Shown: positions 24,030-27,792 of the stretch, piece by piece | How positions within the stretch are numbered: the stretch's first letter is position 1 | Layout of the letters: each line of letters begins with the position of its first letter | DNA from: an uncultured Clostridium sp. | GTDB lineage: Bacteria > Bacillota > Clostridia > TANB77 > CAG-508 | DNA length: 27,792 nt | Reading direction: 5' to 3' | Assembly (NCBI GenBank): GCA_900553945.1 | Contig: USFR01000014.1 | Coordinates: 1 to 27,792 of the forward strand | Made by a program: the position numbers and the translations under genes | The notes under the pieces: model-generated | Database searches by the model: none | Seen by the model: the letters and a program-made list of their open reading frames with translations, nothing else | Told to the model about the DNA's origin: nothing

Positions 24030-24569
24030 TTATTTTTTACCAGCTTTACCTTCTTTACGTCTAATAACTTCTTCAGCATATTTGATACCTTTACCTCTAT
24101 ATACTTCAGGTGGTCTCTTTGTTCTGATAACAGCTGCTGTTTGGCCAACTTTTTCTTTATCTATTCCTTTTACAATTATTTCATTTGGAGTTGGTACTTC
24201 AAAAGTAATTCCTTCTGGTTCGTCCATTTCTACTGGATGAGAATAACCTAAAGTTAATACTAATTTTTTACCTTGTTTTTGTGCTCTATATCCAACACCA
24301 TTAACTTCTAATTTTCTTGTAAATTCTTCTGTAACACCTTGGATCATGTTGCTTATTAATGTTCTTGTTAAACCATGAAGACTTCTGTTTTCTTTGTCAT
24401 CGTTTGGTCTTGTAACAGTAATAACATTATTGTCAAGAGTTACAGTTATATTTTTATGTAATTCTCTTTCTAATGTTCCTTTTGGTCCTTTAACTGTGAT
24501 GTTATGTCCATCAAGTTTTACTTCAACTCCATTTGGAACAGTAATAGGTTTGTTTCCTATTCTTGACAT
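24030..24569 (-). CDS. rplF: 50S ribosomal protein L6
   Basis: A 179-residue L6 with the SRIGNKPITVPNGVEV start and the conserved C-terminal RPPEVYRGKGIKYAEE. It lies near the factor-binding site of the large subunit. Normal length and position. Confidence 0.97.
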   Translation of the reverse strand: MSRIGNKPITVPNGVEVKLDGHNITVKGPKGTLERELHKNITVTLDNNVITVTRPNDDKENRSLHGLTRTLISNMIQGVTEEFTRKLEVNGVGYRAQKQGKKLVLTLGYSHPVEMDEPEGITFEVPTPNEIIVKGIDKEKVGQTAAVIRTKRPPEVYRGKGIKYAEEVIRRKEGKAGKK

Positions 24570-24603
24570 TTGAGTTTTCCTCCTTCTTCAATTTTTATAT
24601 TAA

Positions 24604-25002
24604 TTACCAAATATAAGCTAATACTTCTCCACCTATACCTAGTTCTCTAGCTTTTTTATCTGTAACTATTCCTTTAGATGTAGATATTAAAGCTGTTCCT
24701 AAACCGTTTAATACTTGTGGTAATTCATCTTTAGATGCATATATTCTTAAACCTGGTCTACTAATTCTTTTTAATCCAGAAATTACTTTGTTTCCTTTTT
24801 CATCATATTTTAAAGTAATTCTTATGATTCCTTGTGTCTCATTCTTTATTTCTTCGAAAGCTTTTATATATCCTTCATCCAATAAATTTTGAGCAATTGC
24901 TAATTTCATGTTTGATGCTGGTACATCAACAGTTTTAAATTTATTTCTATTAGCATTTCTTATTCTTGTTAACATATCTGCTATTGGGTCTGTTGTATTC
25001 AC
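24604..25002 (-). CDS. rpsH: 30S ribosomal protein S8
   Basis: A 132-residue S8 (TDPIADMLTRIRNANR; C-terminal ARELGIGGEVLAYIW). It starts at GTG, nine bases after GGAGGG. S8 binds the central domain of 16S rRNA and represses the spc operon in some bacteria. The 100-base gap before it holds two small inverted repeats (around 25035-25075), which could be its target. Confidence 0.97.
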   Translation of the reverse strand: MNTTDPIADMLTRIRNANRNKFKTVDVPASNMKLAIAQNLLDEGYIKAFEEIKNETQGIIRITLKYDEKGNKVISGLKRISRPGLRIYASKDELPQVLNGLGTALISTSKGIVTDKKARELGIGGEVLAYIW

Positions 25003-25103
25003 GTTTGTTTTCCCTCCTTTTTTTCTTAATTAGCATATTTTCAATGCTTAATTTCTTTGCAAATTATATTATTTGCTTGCAAGCTTTTCTTGCATCTTCT
25101 ATA

Positions 25104-25289
25104 TTACCAACTAGCTTTTTTAACACCTGGTATTTCACCTTTGTGTGCTAATTCTCTGAAGCAAACACGGCAAATACCAAATTTTCTAATATATGCATGT
25201 GGTCTTCCACATATTTTGCATCTATTATATTCTCTAGTTTTATATTTTTGTTCTTTGGCACATTTTACTTTTAGTGATTTTTTAGCCAT
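25104..25289 (-). CDS. rpsZ: 30S ribosomal protein S14, zinc-binding type (S14Z)
   Basis: A 61-residue short S14 with zinc ligands Cys24, Cys27, Cys40 and Cys43 (CKIC and CRVC) and the end GEIPGVKKASW. This is the short zinc form; the longer zinc-free form is not in the window. Position between rplE and rpsH is standard. Confidence 0.97.
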   Translation of the reverse strand: MAKKSLKVKCAKEQKYKTREYNRCKICGRPHAYIRKFGICRVCFRELAHKGEIPGVKKASW

Positions 25290-25321
25290 TATTTTTCTCC
25301 TTTCATCATTTTAACTAACTC

Positions 25322-25861
25322 TTAGTTTTTAAAAGGCATTCCTAATAATGATAATAATTCTTTTGCTTCAGCATCTGTTTTAGCTGTTGTTACGAATATA
25401 ATATCCATACCTCTTATTTTATCTATCTTATCATATTCGATTTCAGGGAAAATTAATTGTTCTTTAATACCGATAGAATAGTTTCCTCTTCCATCGAATG
25501 AATTAGCTGACACTCCTCTAAAATCTCTAACTCTTGGAAGTGCTGCATTAAAGAATTTGTATGCAAAATCATACATTTTTCCAGCTCTTAATGTTACTTT
25601 GCATCCTATTTTAGCACCTTCTCTTAATTTAAAAGCTGCAATTGATTTTTTAGCTTTTGTTATAACTGGTTTTTGACCTGTTATTAAACTTAAATCGTTT
25701 ATTGCATTATCTAATGCTTTTGGATTATCCTTTGTATCTCCTAATCCAATATTTATTACTATTTTCTCTAGTTTTGGAACTTGCATAACTGATTTATATT
25801 CGAATTTTTTCATCATTGCAGGTATAATTTCATTTTTATAAGTTTCTCTTAATTGTTCCAT
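25322..25861 (-). CDS. rplE: 50S ribosomal protein L5
   Basis: A 179-residue L5 (EQLRETYKNEIIPAMMKKF; GFDGRGNYS-like region; MDIIFVTTAKTDAEAKELL). I start it at the ATG at 25861, which gives the usual length; GGAGG lies about twelve bases upstream, a slightly long spacing. A longer frame overlaps rplX and is rejected. L5 contacts 5S rRNA and the P-site tRNA. Confidence 0.95.
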   Translation of the reverse strand: MEQLRETYKNEIIPAMMKKFEYKSVMQVPKLEKIVINIGLGDTKDNPKALDNAINDLSLITGQKPVITKAKKSIAAFKLREGAKIGCKVTLRAGKMYDFAYKFFNAALPRVRDFRGVSANSFDGRGNYSIGIKEQLIFPEIEYDKIDKIRGMDIIFVTTAKTDAEAKELLSLLGMPFKN

Positions 25862-25887
25862 TTGGACTAATATCCTCCTTTCATTTA

Positions 25888-26196
25888 TTATTTTATTTTT
25901 GCTCCGCATTTTTTACAAACACGTACTTTTTCGTCTTTTTCAACTGTATATCCTATTTTTGTTGCTTTATTGCATTTTGGACATACAACATTTGCTTTAC
26001 TGCTGTGGATAGCACATTCTGTTGAAATGATTCCACCTTCTTCACCTTGTTTTCTAGGTTTAACATGTTTTTTTCTGATGTTTACACCTTTAACAAGTAT
26101 TTTTTCTGACTTTGGAATTACTTCTAGTACTTCACCTTGTTTTCCCTTATCGTTTCCTGATAATATTTTAACAGTATCTCCTTTTTTGATTCTCAT
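25888..26196 (-). CDS. rplX: 50S ribosomal protein L24
   Basis: A 102-residue L24: KOW motif near the start (GDTVKILSGNDKGKQGEV), then GVNIRKKHVKP, with a C-terminal pair CPKC and CKKC that suggests a zinc ribbon. L24 starts large-subunit assembly. Normal place between rplN and rplE. Confidence 0.97.
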   Translation of the reverse strand: MRIKKGDTVKILSGNDKGKQGEVLEVIPKSEKILVKGVNIRKKHVKPRKQGEEGGIISTECAIHSSKANVVCPKCNKATKIGYTVEKDEKVRVCKKCGAKIK

Positions 26197-26266
26197 TCTT
26201 TTTTCACCTCTATTTCTTTCGAAATTTTCGTTTTATTTAATATATCTTAATTTTTATTCTTTCTAA

Positions 26267-26635
26267 TTAAAGAACTTCTGGAGCTAGTGATAATATTTTC
26301 ATATATTCTTTTTCTCTTAGCTCTCTTGCTACTGGTCCAAATATACGTGTTCCTCTTGGTGTTCCGTCTTCACGAATAATTACGGCTGCATTTTCATCAA
26401 ATTTTAAGTAAGAACCATCAGCTCTTCTAACACCTTTTTTGCTTCTTACAACTACAGCTCTAACTACTTCACCTTTTTTTACAACACCACCAGGTGTAGC
26501 ACTTTTAACAGAAGCAATTATTATATCACCTATTTCAGCATATTTTCTATGAGATCCACCTAAACATCTGATACACATAATTTCTTTTGCACCAGTGTTG
26601 TCAGCTACTTTTAATCTTGATTGTTGCTGTACCAT
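26267..26635 (-). CDS. rplN: 50S ribosomal protein L14
   Basis: A 122-residue L14 with LKVADNTGAKEIMCIRCLGG near the start and GPVARELREKEYMKILSLAPEVL at the end. It sits at the subunit interface. Family length is exact. Confidence 0.97.
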   Translation of the reverse strand: MVQQQSRLKVADNTGAKEIMCIRCLGGSHRKYAEIGDIIIASVKSATPGGVVKKGEVVRAVVVRSKKGVRRADGSYLKFDENAAVIIREDGTPRGTRIFGPVARELREKEYMKILSLAPEVL

Positions 26636-26664
26636 GTTCTGTTTTCCTCCTTTTAATATTTACA

Positions 26665-26928
26665 TTATTTTATTACTGCTTTCTCAACAACTTCAACAAG
26701 TCTCCATCTTTTATCTTTAGATAAAGGTCTTGTTTCCATTACTTTTACTTTGTCACCAATTTGGCAAACATTTTCTTCATCATGAGCTTTTAATTTATAT
26801 GTTCTTTTTACTATTTTCTTGTAAATTGGATGTCTTACTGCAGTTTCAACTTTAACAACTATTGTTTTGTCCATTTTGTTTGAAGCTACTGTTCCAATTA
26901 ATGTTCTACGAAGATTTCTCTCTTCCAT
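26665..26928 (-). CDS. rpsQ: 30S ribosomal protein S17
   Basis: An 87-residue S17 (LIGTVASNKMDKTIVVKVE; KLKAHDEEN; VMETRPLSKDKRWRLVEV). It binds the 5' domain of 16S rRNA. ATG start with AAGGAGA. Confidence 0.97.
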   Translation of the reverse strand: MEERNLRRTLIGTVASNKMDKTIVVKVETAVRHPIYKKIVKRTYKLKAHDEENVCQIGDKVKVMETRPLSKDKRWRLVEVVEKAVIK

Positions 26929-26949
26929 GCTTGGATTTCTCCTTTCTTA

Positions 26950-27159
26950 TTATTTATTTTCTTCTAATTCTCTTTCTTTTAAAATTGTATTTATTTTAGC
27001 GATGTCTTTTTTCACTTCTTTAATTTTCATTGGATTGTCTAATCCGTTTGTAGCTAGGCTGAATCTTAATTTGAATAATTCAGATTTTAATTCGCTTAGT
27101 TCATTTTTTAGCTCTGGTGAAGACATCTCTCTTATTTTACTTATCTTCATCTTATTCAT
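26950..27159 (-). CDS. rpmC: 50S ribosomal protein L29
   Basis: About 69 residues, two helices (IREMSSPELKNELSELKSEL and an NPMKIKEVKKDIAKINTIL helix). It lies at the exit tunnel, where trigger factor and signal recognition particle dock. The start overlaps the end of rplP, so the exact first codon (ATG at 27159, ATG at 27150, or GTG at 27162) is not certain; translation is probably coupled. Confidence 0.95.
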   Translation of the reverse strand: MNKMKISKIREMSSPELKNELSELKSELFKLRFSLATNGLDNPMKIKEVKKDIAKINTILKERELEENK

Positions 27160-27583
27160 CACCGCCTACTTCATTTTCTCTAGTTAGGAATTTAGTTTTT
27201 ACTGGTAGTTTATGAGATGCAAGTCTTAATGCTTCTCTTGCTACTTCTTCTGAAACTCCTGCTATTTCAAACATAACTCTTCCTGGTTTAACAGGTGCTA
27301 CCCAATATTCTGGAGCTCCTTTACCTTTACCCATACGAGTTTCTGCTGGTTTTTTAGTTATTGGTTTGTTTGGGAATAATTTGATCCAAACTTTACCACC
27401 TCTTTTAATATAACGAGTTAATGCAACACGGGCAGCTTCAATTTGGTTTGCTGTTATTAATCCAGCTTCTAATGCTTGTAATCCATATTGTCCTTCATTA
27501 ACAACAGTTCCTCTTGTTGCTCTACCTCTGTTTCTACCTTTTTGCATTTTTCTGTATTTTGTTCTTTTTGGCATTACTGGCAT
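27152..27583 (-). CDS. rplP: 50S ribosomal protein L16
   Basis: A 143-residue L16 (PKRTKYRKMQKGRNRGRATRG; GGKVWIKLFPNKPITKKPAETRMG; GKGAPEYWVAPVKPGRVMFE). Its start ATG shares a base with the rpsC stop (TAATG), with GGGGAGAA upstream, so it is coupled to rpsC. L16 helps position tRNA in the A site. Confidence 0.97.
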   Translation of the reverse strand: MPVMPKRTKYRKMQKGRNRGRATRGTVVNEGQYGLQALEAGLITANQIEAARVALTRYIKRGGKVWIKLFPNKPITKKPAETRMGKGKGAPEYWVAPVKPGRVMFEIAGVSEEVAREALRLASHKLPVKTKFLTRENEVGGDE

Positions 27584-27792
27584 TATTCTTCTCCCCTTTC
27601 TGCTTTAACAACATTTTTCTTTTCAGGAAGAACTTCACCTTTATAAATCCAAACTTTAACACCTATTTTTCCATAAGTTGTGTTTGCTTCATAGAATCCA
27701 TAGTCTATATCAGCTCTTAAAGTTTGAAGAGGAATAGTTCCTTCTTTATAAAATTCAGTTCTAGCCATATCAGCTCCACCTAATCTTCCAGA
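27583..27792 (-). CDS. rpsC: 30S ribosomal protein S3, C-terminal part (5' end outside window)
   Basis: The reading frame is open to the window edge and contains SGRLGGADMARTEFY, then IPLQTLRADIDYGFYEA and GVKVWIYKGEVLP, the S3 C-terminal domain. About two thirds of the gene is outside. The C-terminus is short, ending KAERGEE. Confidence 0.96.
   Translation of the reverse strand, partial: SGRLGGADMARTEFYKEGTIPLQTLRADIDYGFYEANTTYGKIGVKVWIYKGEVLPEKKNVVKAERGEE

Overview
The window is low-GC (A+T-rich) DNA from a spore-forming member of the Firmicutes, most likely a gut-type Clostridia lineage. The evidence is the 16S rRNA, the SpoVT sporulation regulator, the Firmicutes-style ribosomal protein order with rpsD between rpsK and rpoA, zinc-binding S14 and S4, strong AGGAGG ribosome binding sites and TTGACA/TAAAAT promoters. 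I cannot name a genus. Every gene I recognise lies on the minus strand, so the text reads right to left in the direction of transcription.

Right half (27792 to 15845): the 3' part of the S10/spc/alpha ribosomal supercluster. The order is rpsC (cut by the window edge), rplP, rpmC, rpsQ, rplN, rplX, rplE, rpsZ (zinc S14), rpsH, rplF, rplR, rpsE, rplO, secY, adk, map, infA, rpmJ, rpsM, rpsK, rpsD, rpoA, rplQ, closed by a near-perfect intrinsic terminator. rpmD (L30) is absent from its usual place between rpsE and rplO. L17 carries a charged insertion of about 55 residues. The rpmJ-rpsM and secY-adk gaps hold strong inverted repeats that may be regulatory.

Middle (15800 to 7000): a housekeeping and accessory mix. 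It contains a small membrane-anchored protein with a fragment resembling a family 2 glycosyltransferase, the helicase recD2, comF, a KAP-type P-loop NTPase of unknown role, spoVT, an unknown four-helix membrane protein, a very short alanyl-tRNA synthetase (583 residues, lacking both the beta-barrel and C-Ala domains) and a HIT protein.

Left part (7000 to 1573): a cell-envelope island. Three tandem sortase paralogues (one with an apparent frameshift in its membrane anchor) are followed by a tRNA-His/tRNA-Gln operon and a three-gene operon encoding a VanW-domain protein, a DltA-like adenylation enzyme and a DltC-like carrier protein, with no dltB or dltD. A diverged intergenic element of about 85 bp, with a hairpin supported by a compensatory base change, sits in front of both the sortase pair and the vanW-dlt-like operon. 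It is the best candidate here for something undescribed.

Left end (1572 to 1): an rRNA operon start. Three tandem extended -10 promoters and a structured leader precede the 16S rRNA gene, whose 3' third (roughly 450 bases) runs off the window.
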